64,000 bases of DNA from Rhea pennata (Eukaryota > Chordata > Aves > Rheiformes > Rheidae), in NCBI RefSeq assembly GCF_028389875.1, contig NC_084669.1, positions 35,874,731 through 35,938,730 on the forward strand. Direction: 5' to 3'. This document shows positions 21,801 through 33,429 of this stretch, piece after piece. Under the pieces are notes generated by a model that was given only the letters and a program-made list of their open reading frames with translations, ran no database searches and was not told where the DNA came from. Every line of letters begins with the position of its first letter. Positions within the stretch are counted from its first letter, which is position 1. A program made the position numbers and the translations under genes.

Positions 21801-24800
21801 AAGCTCGAACAGGAACCGGGAAAACCTTTTCTTTTGCTATTCCATTGGTTGAAAAACTTCAGAGCGTCTCATGCGATGGGAGAAGAGGCCGTGCACCAAA
21901 AGTAACCTACTTAAGGGTTAACAGCAAAACCTTTGCAGATGGGGGTTTTCAAAAGTGTTCTTATAATTGCATTAGAGACTTCTGCTTGGGATTTCTTCCC
22001 TCTTTATTGCTGTTTATGTTACAAAGTTTTTGCAGCATCTCAGCGATGATAAATTTTATGTGTAGGGTTTCTGGTGACTGTATTTAGGAGAATGACCAGA
22101 GTGCTGTAGTAGTAGCTGGTAGATTTTCACACTGGTACCTGCAGGAAGTTAGTTTGTGACTTCAGGGTTTGATCTCCTGCTTCCTGTCGTGGAACAGTTG
22201 AGTCAGCTGGACTTGTCAGAAACAACCGCAGTGAACTGAGACTGTAAATTTTGTGGTCGTGGAATAGTGATGGAGGCTTTGATTTTGGGTTTTTTGCCCT
22301 CCACCACCATGCCTGAGTGACTCAACTTAGTGGATGCAAGTGATGTTTACATTTTGACTTAAGTATGAGATCAAACTGATAATCAGATACCACATTCTTA
22401 CACCGTTGGAGCATGTATATTTGTCACTATACTGGCAAAATGCGTTAGGTCTGTAGATTTGCTCTCTGTTCATTCTTCTGTCTTATTTGTAAAGTTATAA
22501 TGTCTCTAAAGTTAATATTAGCATCTGAAGGGTTGCTAGGAAACAAGACAGCTGTTAAGTTTATCATTCTGCTCTTAAGAGAATGAGAGGGAGAAAGGAG
22601 AAAGAATTACATTGGAGGAAGGTAGGTAGGTAGATACGGAGGCTAGAGTACTTCAAGCTGTAAGTCCTTCCATGTCTTGCTACTCCAAACTGTTTAGTGA
22701 TTTTTTCCCCTGTTCTTTAACACTGAACTACACCATGATTGTCCTTAGTAGTGTTATTGAAGCTTCTATTTTATCTGGCGTTAGAGTTAAGAAAATTCAT
22801 CTCTGTTCTGCATCTCAGTTAATTGCAATCCTTTTCTGTTCGCTCTTGCTAGCTATGGAGCTGTGATGCACAGGTTCTAGGTGGTGAGAAGTGTTGCTGG
22901 GATTGTGGAGGCTGCTTGGGTCCCTCTGTAACCAGTGTACAAAATGTGACTACAAACTGACAAGAATTGAAAGAGATGACCAAAAACCCAGGCTGGTTCT
23001 GCAGCAGTGCTTCCCTCTGACATTAAGTAAACTGTCCTCCTCACTCCCTCTCGTGAGCACAGCTATATTTCTGTTCTCACTCTCTGCAGGTGCTGGTTCT
23101 TGTTCCAACCAGGGAACTGGCCATTCAGGTAGCCAGAGATTTCCAGAATCTCACAAGGAAGCTTTCAGTGGCTTGCTTTTATGGAGGAACGCCATATAAA
23201 GCACAGTGTAAGTAAATCCTAAAGAGTTACTGCTGAGTCTTTTGTTAATAAATAATAAAAATATAAAATATAATAAAATAATAATAAAATGAAAACTGGC
23301 TTTTATTCACTTGGCGTTTCGCTTCAGGTCAGGAACTATGGCATTGTTTTCAAAGGAAATGCACAGCCTAGGTTGAATTATTTTAGTTCCAATAAGTCTC
23401 TGTTCAAAAGAATGGTTGTAGATCTGCAAAGTGACTACTGATCCTGTTGTTTTCTGTAGGGTGTTTTGTTTTTTGTTTTTTGTTTTTGTTTTTGTTTTTT
23501 TTTTTGAATGGATGTGTTTTGTGAGTGGATGCATACTGAGACTGGGTGACTATCCAGGGAAAAAAAGAACTTTGTATGTGAGTGTGCATTTTTCTGTCTG
23601 CAGGCAGATGTGAAAAAGAAAGAACTGAGCTGGAAACCTGAAACATTTATTCTGTGATAAAGCTCTAGAGTTTTCTAATGCCAGCTGATTGCTGCTTAGA
23701 AATTGAAGTATCCTGCAATGCCATTGCTTGTAGCTAATATTCCTGACAAAATAACTTGGACCACTGCTGAACTCGCTTTTTCATTACCCAGACTGGACTT
23801 AGTCCTTTAATTAGAGGTGAAAGTGAAGGACATCAGCTTTTTCATTTTAAAATTAGAAATGTTGCTCCATCCAGGGAGCTTTTTAGAAACCTTATTGTCT
23901 CTTAGCATATTGATACAGTGCTTGTCTTTCTGTCTTCCAGTTGATCTCCTCAAAAGCGGCATTGATGTTTTAGTGGGAACTCCAGGACGGATCAAAGACC
24001 ACATTCAAAATAGCAAGCTGGATCTTTCAACTGTAAAGCATGTTGTTTTGGATGAAGTTGATCACATGTTGGACATGGGCTTTGCTGAACAAGTAGAAGA
24101 AATCTTAGGATTTGCTTATAAAAAAGGTAAGTTCTAGCATCAGGAAAGAAATAGCAGTCAATGTAGGAAATAATTCTGTCTCTCTAAAAACTGCTGGTGC
24201 ATCCCCACATGAGTCTGTTGTGCAGTGCTAGTATCCAACCTCAGAAAAGGGTAAATTTAAAAGTAGAGAAGCTTGAGAGAAAGCAATAGATGGACAAAGG
24301 GCTGGAATGGCATCTCTAGAAGAAAAAAATTTTTAAAAAACCCAAACCCTTAATGATGATCTTCGTCCTAGGAAAGGCGACTGAGAGTAGGGTTAGAGAT
24401 ATTGTGATTCTGTATGAATCATTGTATGAATGAGTATTCATACAAAGGGGGTGAGTAGGAAATATTTTCTCTTTTCTGATGTAATGAGCATTCAGTGAAG
24501 CCACCAGGTAGGAAGGGTAGAACAGGAGGAGGTTGTTATTCTTATAATGGTGTGAAATTCCTTTCACATTATACTAATGCTAAAAGTTTCAAAAAGTGAC
24601 TTGATGAATTAACAGAAGTAGAAATATCAAAGACTGCTAAAAGCAAAGGCATCACTTCTGGCTCTGGAAGTCCCAAAGCCCCAAAAAGCTGGCGGCTGGC
24701 ACTTTCTGCACATCTTAGATACACTTGACCACTGTCAGAAAGAGGGCATGAGCTTGACAGACCTTCTGTTTGACCTAGTACAACCACTTATATCATTACC

Positions 24801-27800
24801 TAGTGAAGTGACTTATGTTCTCCATGTTTCTGGAGAGCTGGTCTTTGGACAGCCAAAAAGCCTACATATTCTACTAAAAAACTAAATCTGCTTAGGTTTT
24901 GGAAAAGATATAAAACGTATTCAATTTGGGAGTTCTGTTTTCTTCATAACTGGAAAATAAATGCTAGAGAATAATAAGCTCTCTCTCTTCTGGAATGTTT
25001 GTTTTTGTTTGATCCTGAGGAGTTGTAGAAATAGGCTACATTTTTTAAAAAGGTACTGTGTATTAAACTATTCTTATCTGGGGTGGTACATCATCTCTGT
25101 AACACTGTAAAATTAAATACACTGTGATCATTCTATAAAAAGTGAAAAGCACTCAGGACTCTGCCTACTCCCATTTTTGTTACAGAATTCCTGTCTGTAG
25201 GTTGAAAATTAAGAAAGGACAGAGGTTGAAGGTGGAGTTGTCCGTCATATTTTCTAATCCTTCCTCAGGATTTGGAAAGTGTACTTATAACCTGCCTTTT
25301 TGTTTTGCATGCATCTGCACAATTCACAGCTACTAGTTAGCATTAGAACACAGCACATGGAAAGATTGAGCCAGAGTCTTTTTAGGTGTGTAAAAAGACT
25401 TCAGGCATGATCCAAAACTTGCTTAGCTGAAGATCTAGAAATATATCTTGCATTTCTGTTCAGGTTGGGCAAAGGATTCAGCTTGATCTCATTCAAATTC
25501 ACAGTTAATTTTGCTTTTGGTGTGTGAAGGGTAGTAAAAATATTTCTGTTACAAGTTTTCTTGTTGTGGTTACTGATGATTAATAGTGATGGCCTTTTCT
25601 TTCAGGTTTGGAGGACAACCCCCAGACCCTACTGTTTTCTGCAACTTGTCCACGTTGGGTATATGATGTAGCGAAAAAATACATGAAAGATGAATATGAA
25701 CAGATCGACCTGATTGGAAAGAAGACTCAAAGGACTGCCACAACTGTGGAAGTGAGTGATTCCACTGTAACGTGGTGCAGGTCCTAAGAGGATATGGTCT
25801 GAGTGACATGGCTTCCGCATCTGACTTTCCAAATGCGGGTGTGAAGTGTTTTTTAAAGAAAAGTTTTCACCTTAGGGCAGTAATTTGCAATTAAAGATTT
25901 TAGATATATTTTACAACTATTTGTTCCGCTCCCCCCTTGCCCCCTCGCAAGACCTGATATTAGGTTGTTTCTGTCTTGTGCATGGCTTAAATTTAACATA
26001 GAAGCTTGTCGTCTTTCTTTTCCAAACAGCACTTGGCTATACAGTGTCGCTCATCTCAGAGAGCAGCAGTTCTTGGGGATATCATTCAAGTCTACAGTGG
26101 CAGCCGTGGGCGGACCATTGTCTTTTGTGAGACCAAAAGGGAGGCGAATGAACTGGCTTTGAATGCTTCACTCAAACAGGTACTGGGATCCTGCAGCTGC
26201 AATTGCAGGTATTCAGGTTTGAATGTCCTGAAAGAAGTAGGAGGTTGCAGCCACATGGATAAAGTTGTCTGTCTGTCTGTCTTCTATTTTATTTATTTTT
26301 TTAAATTAAGACTTCTGAAAGCTGTGCCTAAAAATGGAGTTTTGCAATTAAAATACACTTTTGACTGTGGTTGTGAAATGAATCCTTTTGCTTTCAAATC
26401 ATGCGGAACAGGATCAAAGGAAAATACGCAGCTAATACTGAACAACAAGAAAATAACAATACTGTTAAGAAACAGTAACTAGTACGATGCACATATTTCA
26501 TCTCATATTAGTGTGCTCTTTGGATTCCTCTCTCTTGGCAGCATTTATCCTTTGTACAGTCAGTATGCAGGATTACCCAGCTAATACAGTAGAACTGAAC
26601 TTGGTGTTGGAAAGATATTGCATAGTTTGGTCAGACTTCATGTGATACAATGTATAGGCTCTCTGTACTTACTGAGTATCGCTCTTCTAAAAAGAATCCA
26701 ACAACAAAATAGCAACAAAAACCATGTTTGTTAGGAAGCACTAAATTATGGAAAAAGAGCAGCGGTGGGAATGCACATCTTTCGCAGTATTTGATGAATG
26801 TCATATACTGTCCACATTAAAATCTTACAGGAACTATCTTTATCTGCCCTGACACTTCTGCGCCAAATCCAATAACGATGTCTTTGTGTTCTTGTATCAG
26901 TGTGTGGCCTTACTCTGTCGTGCTAGTAAGTTGCGCTTTAGCCTGTTACTTGTTTGAATTCTGAGCTTGTGACTGCCCTTTCTGCTTGTCAAATACTTGA
27001 GCTTTGCTTCTTGTCTTGTAAGAACAGATGTAGTTCAGATGAACTGTAGGATTTGGCTATGCCCTGAAAAGCTCTCTTCAGCTTCTGTGAAGCTTTTCAG
27101 GGAAGGGAGTAAAGTCTCTTGTTAGTTCTCTATAAACATTGCTTAAGTAAAGTTACTTCCAGTTGTTACAGTGGAAGAGAAAGCTGAAGGAGGCCGTTGT
27201 CAGCTTGGCTGTCTGCAAACTGTAGTCTGCTGTTTTTATATTAAAAGTAATAACATCACAAAAAACCCACTACTGCTCTGTATTATTGGCCCAGAAAAGG
27301 ATAAACCTTAAAGTAAGATGCTCTGCATTCATTTAGTATCATCTATGTAAGTATTATTAGTTGCAAAATGTTTTGAGTTTTACCACCAAAATTTCCCGCT
27401 TTTGGAATTAAACTCTCCTGTTAAGTGACATCTCAATGATTTGTTTTATTGCCAGGATGCCCAGTCACTACATGGTGACATTCCACAGAAACAGAGAGAA
27501 ATCACATTAAAAGGCTTTAGAAATGGTGTATTTGAAGTTCTTATTGCAACAAATGTAGCTGCCCGTGGTTTGGATATTCCTGAAGTTGACCTTGTTATAC
27601 AGTGTTCGCCACCAAAAGTAAGTCAGTAAGGGAAAGTGAAATTGTCATTTATATCCTTGTGGCAGAAGGATGGGTTATTGCTTTGTTTCACTGTTATTCT
27701 GTTCTGATTTACCAGTGAAGTGGATTTTCTGTAAATGCATGTCTAGAATTTCCCAGTCAACCTCTTTACTTTAATCGGAGCTCAATATTTAAAGTGATTA

Positions 27801-30800
27801 TTTTTCATTACCCTAAAAAGTCTTAAGATAGCTTTGACATTCTTTCAGTATTTCTGAATCCCTTCTGAACATTGTTTAGACAATTTAGTTTCATAATAGT
27901 TCTAAAATACTTCTGTGACTTTTTTCTTCTGAAACTCAGTGGATCTTTTTACTTCCAAAAATGGGTATCAACAGTGTATGTCCAACTCTAGGCAGCATAT
28001 CTCCAGTGGTGTGTTTGTAATAATAAGTTTGTATATAGAAACACTATGTATCACTTTTTAGGCTTCTAGATTAGAGTTTAGGTTGTATTTTCTCTCTCTT
28101 AAAATGTATAAATATCAACAGTGTTAACGGACATAAGACTTTCTTGTGTTAATCTGAATTTCTGAAGGATGTTGATTCCTACATCCATCGTTCTGGACGC
28201 ACGGGTCGAGCTGGTCGCACTGGGATCTGTATTTGTTTCTACCAGAGAAGAGAAGAAGACCTGCTGAGACAGGTGGAGCAGAGAGCGGTGAGTTCTGCCT
28301 TAGACTTGTGTTTAATTAAATTATTTTGCTCCTGCACTCTTAGAATTTGCACCTGTGGGCTGCTTGTAGCTCCATGAATCCAGTAGGGAAATAGACATGC
28401 TGATTTTTTTTTTTTTTTTTTATGGTAAGCATTTATAAATGCTTTTTGTATCAACCCATTTTAATTTATCATGAGTTTTCCCACGCTGGCACTACTCTGT
28501 TTGTGTTGACACAGATAGTCACAGGAATGTAGGAAAGAGACCTTGCCTTTCAAGTCTGCCTTTTAATTTGTACAGAGTAGTTCCAGGTTAACGAAGGCAG
28601 GAACTAAAAACAACAAAACAGCCTTATACTAGCCTAAAACTAATTACTTTAAATAAAGACTGCTGGTGTTCTACTAAACACCAAGTGAATAGAGGTCATA
28701 GAAATGTGGTTCAGGTAGGATTGAGTTGTAGAGTGCTGAAAATACCTTAATCTGTTTGTTTGTTTGTTTTTCAGGGGATTACATTTAGGCGTATAGGTGT
28801 TCCTTCTGCCACAGAGATAATTAAAGCTTCAAGTAATGATGCCAAAAAGTAAGTTTCTTAAAAGATGTCTAGAGCTCTTACCAGCATCATTATGAATGCA
28901 GTTTTAAGGGATCAGCACATCTTTGCCTGTGTTGTAAAAAGCCAGTTGCTTCACATGTAGACATTGATTAATTTTCGTAAGATAATAGCAATAAACCTTT
29001 GCATTCTTGAATCCTTTTCACAGAACATGATGTGTTCTAAATGCTTGGTAAAAATAAACCTTCATTTACAACAGAAGAAATTAATTATCAGTAGCAGAAT
29101 AGGAAATACTTTTTACATGGGAAACTGATCTCTGCCTCTTGGATGATACGGTGGCAGTGTTTAGTACAATGAGGAGTTGCACTATGATAGCGAGTGTGTT
29201 GTAGCCACATCCTGTGCGTTTTTTGTATGCTTTTATTGTCGAGGGTGTTCTTTGCTTTTACTGTGTACAGCTCTGTTTACATTTGCTGCCTGATTGGTAG
29301 AAATGGCATTGACAGAGATCTCAAACTACTTCAAACTTGGCCAGTTTGAAGATGATCATGGGCTTGGTGTTAGGTTCACCCCATACTGTATGTAGAAGTG
29401 GTAGGAGCTGACGGTATACCAAAGATAGCATCCAAGAGCTGCTAGAAAACGGAAAGTGTTTTCCATCTTATTCTTGTTCCCTCTTACAGAAATAACCAAT
29501 TTAATCAGCTTTTACTGAGCAAGAAATGCTTTGCCTCAGCCTATAGTGGCATTGTAATGCTTTACTTCTTCTCTTCCTTGTGAAGTGAAAGCAAGAGATC
29601 TTCACATCTGCTGACAACTTCTTTGTGGATCCTTGGGCATGGCCTTAAAATTGCTGTTTTAGATCCTCCCCTCACATATTGTTATCAAAGCTCTCAAATG
29701 TCTCACCTGTCCCCAGTTCTGCGCACATCTTTGAGGCCTGGCTTAATGATCAAAGACAGTGGGTATTCAGCATCCTTAAAAGCATTGAGTTAGATGCATG
29801 GTAACAGAAGCACTAACAAACATTACATCCTGAGTTTTTAGAGGTAAATAGTCTTGAAAATTGTCTGAAATATTCGTCCTGTCTTGTACATGACTGCACT
29901 TCACACTGGCCTTTGGCACGCTGATCTCTCAAGCCTTTCTTTTTCTTTTTCCCAACATTTAGGTTTTTAGATTCCATTCCTCCTTCTGCAGTAGACTACT
30001 TCAGACAGTCAGCTAAAGAGCTAATAGAGGAAAAAGGGGCAATTGATGCCTTGGCTGCAGCTCTAGCTCATATTTCTGGGGCATCTTCCATTCAGCAGCG
30101 CTCCTTACTCAACTCAACTGTGGTAAATAATATTTTATCTGCCCTTACAAGAATGGATAGATGAATGGTTTTAGTCCTGTCCAAATGTGGCATCTTTTTC
30201 TGGGGTTTCCAAGTAGCTGTTGTCTCCAGCTTCTGATTTGTGTCTGGTTCCTTAACTGAAATGAGATCTTACTGGCATTTTGTAGGAAACAGAGCAACTT
30301 GAAGTCAGTTGGTAAATTTTCTTGTAATGAGTGTTAAAAGAATTTCTCCAAAGATGTAGGTGAGAGAAGATGTTGCACTAAGAGGCCTCAATTAATAAAC
30401 TTTCACCAGCTGATAATTTGGTTCTTCTGTTGTTGTAGTTGCCCTCCCAGGAAGCATCTTTGTTTCTGCATATTTCATGTAAGCCTAGCATGTGATTATC
30501 TGACTTTAGGCATTTTGATTAAAGGAAAAGTACTACTCTTCCTTTTTCTGTGTGGTAAGAGTTTTGGAAACACTGATGATTGGACTGTCCTTCCTCATCA
30601 GTTTAACTTTATTTTTTTCCAGCTACTTTCTTAATGTACTGAACTCTACTTCTGCCTAAAATACGGAAATGCAATTGGCCTTTATATCGATGGACGTTCT
30701 TAGGTTAGATTGATACCTTCAGTTTCTTTGTAGGCTTTTAGTTGCCTCACTCCTGGGAAGCTGATTTCTTAGGATTAAGTATTGCATTACAATTGTAAAT

Positions 30801-32586
30801 TATTACATAGTTCATAACAGTTAATGGGTTACAGACTGTCCAACCAAGTTTAGTCTTCTGTTGTAAATATATTTCTCTGTTTATTGCTCCTTAAGGGCTT
30901 TGTGACAATGGTGTTACAGTGCTCAGTAGAGATGCGTACCATGAGCTATGCCTGGCGAGCGCTAAAAGAACAGCTTGGTGAGGAAGTAGATGCTAAAATA
31001 TCTGCAATGCGTTTCCTCAAGGGGAAGATGGTAAGATGGCACGACCTTGGGGAAAGTGGGGTGCGTGTCCGTGTATGCGTGTGTACACAGACATTTTATG
31101 CAGGGACTAAGATGGGAGTTCTGAAGTACCAGTGTGGAAATGTTGTTGTCTCACTCTGTCCCTACTCGATATCATTTCTCCCTCACATAAAATGCTAATG
31201 TATCACACGATACCCCTTTAACTGCTATTTTTACACTATACAAAAATATATTAAAGCTAGCTGAGTGTTAAGACATTTACTTGAGTGAAGGCATTGCTCC
31301 TAAATGATGCACATCAGATTAACGTGTACAGGAGAAGTGGTTGCTCAAACCTTTATTCTTTCGTTGTAAACTCTCATTAACGCTATGTGCCAATGCGTTG
31401 AAAGGACATCAGTAAAGTAGGGCTGTGACTGGCAGCCTGACCCGATCAGTGCAGTATTCGCTTTATTGTCAGCCTGGCTCTTTACATGTCTGACGTTTGT
31501 GTCCTACGCAGGTGTGCTTGCAGGGGACGTGTGCTCCTGGAGAAGCCTGTCTTAGCTTTGAACAGGCAGGCTGACTGCAGGCAGTGCTGCTGTCAGCACA
31601 GAGCGTCTGGGTCTGCATTTTGTCATGAGCTGTAGAGTTTTAACTGCTCTTCCTGCAGCTCACGTAAAGCTTCCCCTCAAAAAGCATGCATTCTGCTGCC
31701 TCTGGTTTCTGTTCTTAGCAGCAGTGTTTCAGGTGCTGCCTATCTGGAGTTTTGGTTTTGTGTCTCTGTAATTAGATGTATTTTTGGAAAACAAATGCCT
31801 GTCTTTTTCATGTGTAGGGCGTGTGCTTCGATATCCCTGTTGATGAACTGAGTCACATACAGGTATGTGTTTTTTTTTTTTTTGTCAGAATTTGCTTTTG
31901 GAACCATTAGGGGGTGGTACGTTAGTCAAATACGTGGTGATTACATTGTTGCAGGCTAGTTTGGGAAGATAAGGTTTGTGATTTTACAAGAGGATTACAC
32001 AGAAATACATCAGAGCTGTCCTGCCTGCCTCTGCCCTTTTAGTTCTCCTCTTACTACCTGTTTTTTCTTAAAGAAAATCCTGTGTACTGTGGCCTTGCTG
32101 AGTTTTGACCTTACTCGTGTACTAGAGACTAGCAACAGTTAACGAGTTCTCTGTGGTCTTTACTCCCTCTTGTCCCTTTGACTATCTAGCCTTCGCTGCA
32201 GGACTGCAAACTCTGAGGTTTTTTGAAGATGAAGATTGATGCTTGTCTCCCTGGGGGATCTGCTGACCTGTTTTGGCAGGAATGGGATTTGTCTCAAACT
32301 GCTTTTGCCTTTAACAGTGTTGGGTAGCTTGGGCACACCTGCACGCTGGCGCCTGCAGGCTCACGGGTCTGTTATGTTGCTCCTGTTTCAGGAACAGTGG
32401 CAGGACACCAGGCGCTGGCAGCTGTCTGTAGCAAAGGAATTGCCTGAGCTGGAAGAGTACCCGCATGAGGCAGGCCAAGGGTTCTCCCGGTTTGGAAATG
32501 GCAGACAAGGTGACAGTCGCTTCAGGAGGAACAACAGATTTAAGAACGGAAACCAGGGACAGAATTTTAACAGATCGTTTCATTAA
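18716..32586 (+). CDS. DDX21: DDX21: nucleolar DEVD-box RNA helicase (Gu-alpha)
   Basis: RNA helicase of the nucleolus and nucleoplasm that acts in Pol I/Pol II transcription and rRNA processing; known to unwind RNA G-quadruplexes. Fifteen coding exons: 18716-18820, 18980-19288, 20624-20699, 21723-21901, 23090-23207, 23941-24126, 25606-25751, 26030-26179, 27456-27617, 28168-28287, 28775-28848, 29963-30122, 30896-31030, 31818-31862, 32392-32586. One frame, 719 codons (human about 783). Motifs: Lys/Glu-rich N-terminus with PPKPKKTKK (1-138), motif I ARTGTGKT (191-198), Ia PTRELA (229-234), DEVD (300-303), SAT (336-338), [11 protein letters not shown] (454-463), [10 protein letters not shown] (484-491), GUCT domain about 539-655. 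The C-terminal tail is short, with [14 protein letters not shown] and FNRSFH in place of the FRGQR-type repeats of the human protein. The start at 18716 (MPAAG, G at -3) matches the family; an in-frame ATG at 18467 would add 83 residues. Confidence 0.92.
18980..19288 (+). CDS. DDX21: DDX21 coding exon 2
   Basis: 103 codons of Lys/Glu-rich sequence, including [14 protein letters not shown] and [17 protein letters not shown]. Acceptor CTCCCGCAG, donor GAG|GTAGCG. PKPKK and LNGET recall the N-terminal repeats of human DDX21. Confidence 0.88.
20624..20699 (+). CDS. DDX21: DDX21 coding exon 3
   Basis: 76 nt encoding [18 protein letters not shown] and TTVNLLK, phase 1 end. Same length as DDX50 exon 3. 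Confidence 0.9.
21723..21901 (+). CDS. DDX21: DDX21 coding exon 4 (Q motif, motif I)
   Basis: 179 nt. Encodes [14 protein letters not shown] and ARTGTGKT, ending GRAPK. The donor is AAA|GTAACC. Confidence 0.92.
23090..23207 (+). CDS. DDX21: DDX21 coding exon 5 (motif Ia)
   Basis: 118 nt. Encodes [18 protein letters not shown] and [13 protein letters not shown]. Val replaces the usual Ala before PTREL. Confidence 0.92.
23941..24126 (+). CDS. DDX21: DDX21 coding exon 6 (motif II)
   Basis: 186 nt. Encodes [13 protein letters not shown] and [18 protein letters not shown]. His follows DEVD where human DDX21 and DDX50 have Gln. Confidence 0.92.
24422..24445. repeat. Short perfect hairpin
   Basis: Arms TTGTATGAAT and ATTCATACAA (10 nt, no mismatch) flank the loop GAGT, in DDX21 intron 6. 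Confidence 0.85.
25606..25751 (+). CDS. DDX21: DDX21 coding exon 7 (motif III)
   Basis: 146 nt. Encodes [20 protein letters not shown] through TQRTATTVE. Donor GTGAGT as in DDX50. Confidence 0.92.
26030..26179 (+). CDS. DDX21: DDX21 coding exon 8 (motif IV)
   Basis: 150 nt. Encodes [18 protein letters not shown] and [17 protein letters not shown]. Its last 90 nt are nearly identical to DDX50 exon 8. Confidence 0.92.
27456..27617 (+). CDS. DDX21: DDX21 coding exon 9 (motif V)
   Basis: 162 nt. Encodes [39 protein letters not shown] and CSPPK. The donor is AAA|GTAAGT. Confidence 0.92.
28168..28287 (+). CDS. DDX21: DDX21 coding exon 10 (motif VI)
   Basis: 120 nt. Encodes [20 protein letters not shown] and LLRQVEQRA. 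Donor GTGAGT. Confidence 0.92.
28775..28848 (+). CDS. DDX21: DDX21 coding exon 11
   Basis: 74 nt. Encodes [20 protein letters not shown] and NDAK. The last Lys codon is split AA|G with exon 12. Confidence 0.9.
29963..30122 (+). CDS. DDX21: DDX21 coding exon 12 (GUCT start)
   Basis: 160 nt. Encodes [20 protein letters not shown] and [16 protein letters not shown]. Donor GTG|GTAAAT. Confidence 0.9.
30896..31030 (+). CDS. DDX21: DDX21 coding exon 13 (GUCT)
   Basis: 135 nt. Encodes [20 protein letters not shown] through AMRFLKGKM. Acceptor CTTAAG, donor GTAAGA. Confidence 0.9.
31818..31862 (+). CDS. DDX21: DDX21 coding exon 14 (micro-exon)
   Basis: 45-nt exon encoding [15 protein letters not shown], between TGTGTAG and GTATGT. 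It matches DDX50 exon 14 in length and sequence. Confidence 0.9.
32392..32586 (+). CDS. DDX21: DDX21 terminal coding exon 15
   Basis: Encodes [20 protein letters not shown], then an Arg/Asn/Gly-rich tail ending FNRSFH and TAA at 32584-32586. The tail is much shorter than the human one. Confidence 0.9.
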   Translation, partial: EQWQDTRRWQLSVAKELPELEEYPHEAGQGFSRFGNGRQGDSRFRRNNRFKNGNQGQNFNRSFH

Positions 32587-32843
32587 CATCTGATACAGCT
32601 ATGGGACTGAGCTGTTTTTTATCAGAAAGTAAAAACCTATTGGACATGCTTCTTTGTCTTTATTCCTTGATAAAGCAGCCTGTCTTTGAGGATGGCTTGT
32701 AATCAGTCGTTTGCTGAAATTAGACCAAAGTAATGTTTTGGAAGGTTGGTTGGGTTGTTTTTTTTTGTTTGTTTTTTTCCCCTCGTTTTTGCCCGGCAAA
32801 ATAGCTGCTGCTGTTTTCCCACGGTACATCTGGGAGGTGAGCG
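32587..32843 (+). terminator. DDX21: DDX21 3' UTR
   Basis: No AATAAA within the spacer. A variant GATAAA at 32669-32674 followed by GT/T-rich sequence (32735-32780) is the best poly(A) candidate, giving a very short 3' UTR of roughly 110 nt before the KIFBP promoter. Confidence 0.5.
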
Positions 32844-33081
32844 TTGCCCTGGCGGAGCGCAGACGCTGCCCGCGCAGCGGCCTGTCCGCGGGAGGAGACG
32901 CGGATCCCAAAGGCTGCTGCGCTCCGCCAGGCGAGGCGGAGCCTGCCCAGCTGCCGCGCCGGGGCGGGGCCGGAAACGGCAGAACACGTGAGCACGGCGG
33001 AGCCCCGGGGGGCGGTGCGGCGGCCTGATTGGCCGGCGGGCGTCACGCGGGCGGCGCGGGAGGGCTGGCGGCGGCGGCGGG

Positions 33082-33092
33082 AAGATGGCGGC
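33082..33092 (+). promoter_or_regulatory. YY1-like motif over the KIFBP start codon
   Basis: AAGATGGCGGC is the classical YY1 consensus found near many TATA-less transcription starts. Its ATG is the KIFBP initiator, with A at -3 and G at +4. Confidence 0.5.
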
Positions 33093-33429
33093 GGGCGGCG
33101 GGTGGGCGGCGGCGTGCGAGAAGTTCCGCCGGGCGCGGGCGCTGTCGGCCGTGGAGTCGCGGCGGGACCCGGAGACGGAGCCGTACCGCTCCAAGTACGC
33201 CGCGCGGGCGCTGCTGGAGGAGGTGAAGCAGCTGCTGAGCGGCGGCGAGGCGGGCGGCGAGGCGGGGCTGCGGGCCGTGCGGCGCGCCGTGCTGGAGTAC
33301 GAGCTGGGCGTCAACCACGCGGACACGGAGGAGCTGTCGGCCGGCGAGGAGCACCTGGCGCGCTGCGCGCGGCTCCTGCAGCCGCACCGCCTCTCCCGCG
33401 CCGCCGTCGCGCTCTGCGTGCAGGCCCAG
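33085..33429 (+). CDS. KIFBP: KIFBP coding exon 1
   Basis: 115 codons from MAAGGGWAAACEKF to LCVQAQ, within the CpG island. The donor is CAG|GTGCGT, phase 0. Confidence 0.93.

Noticed and set aside
24424-24443. CR1-like terminal repeat (TGATTCTGTATGAATCATTG region)
   Set aside because: It lacks the repeated 8-mer of CR1 3' ends and is accounted for by a simple hairpin.
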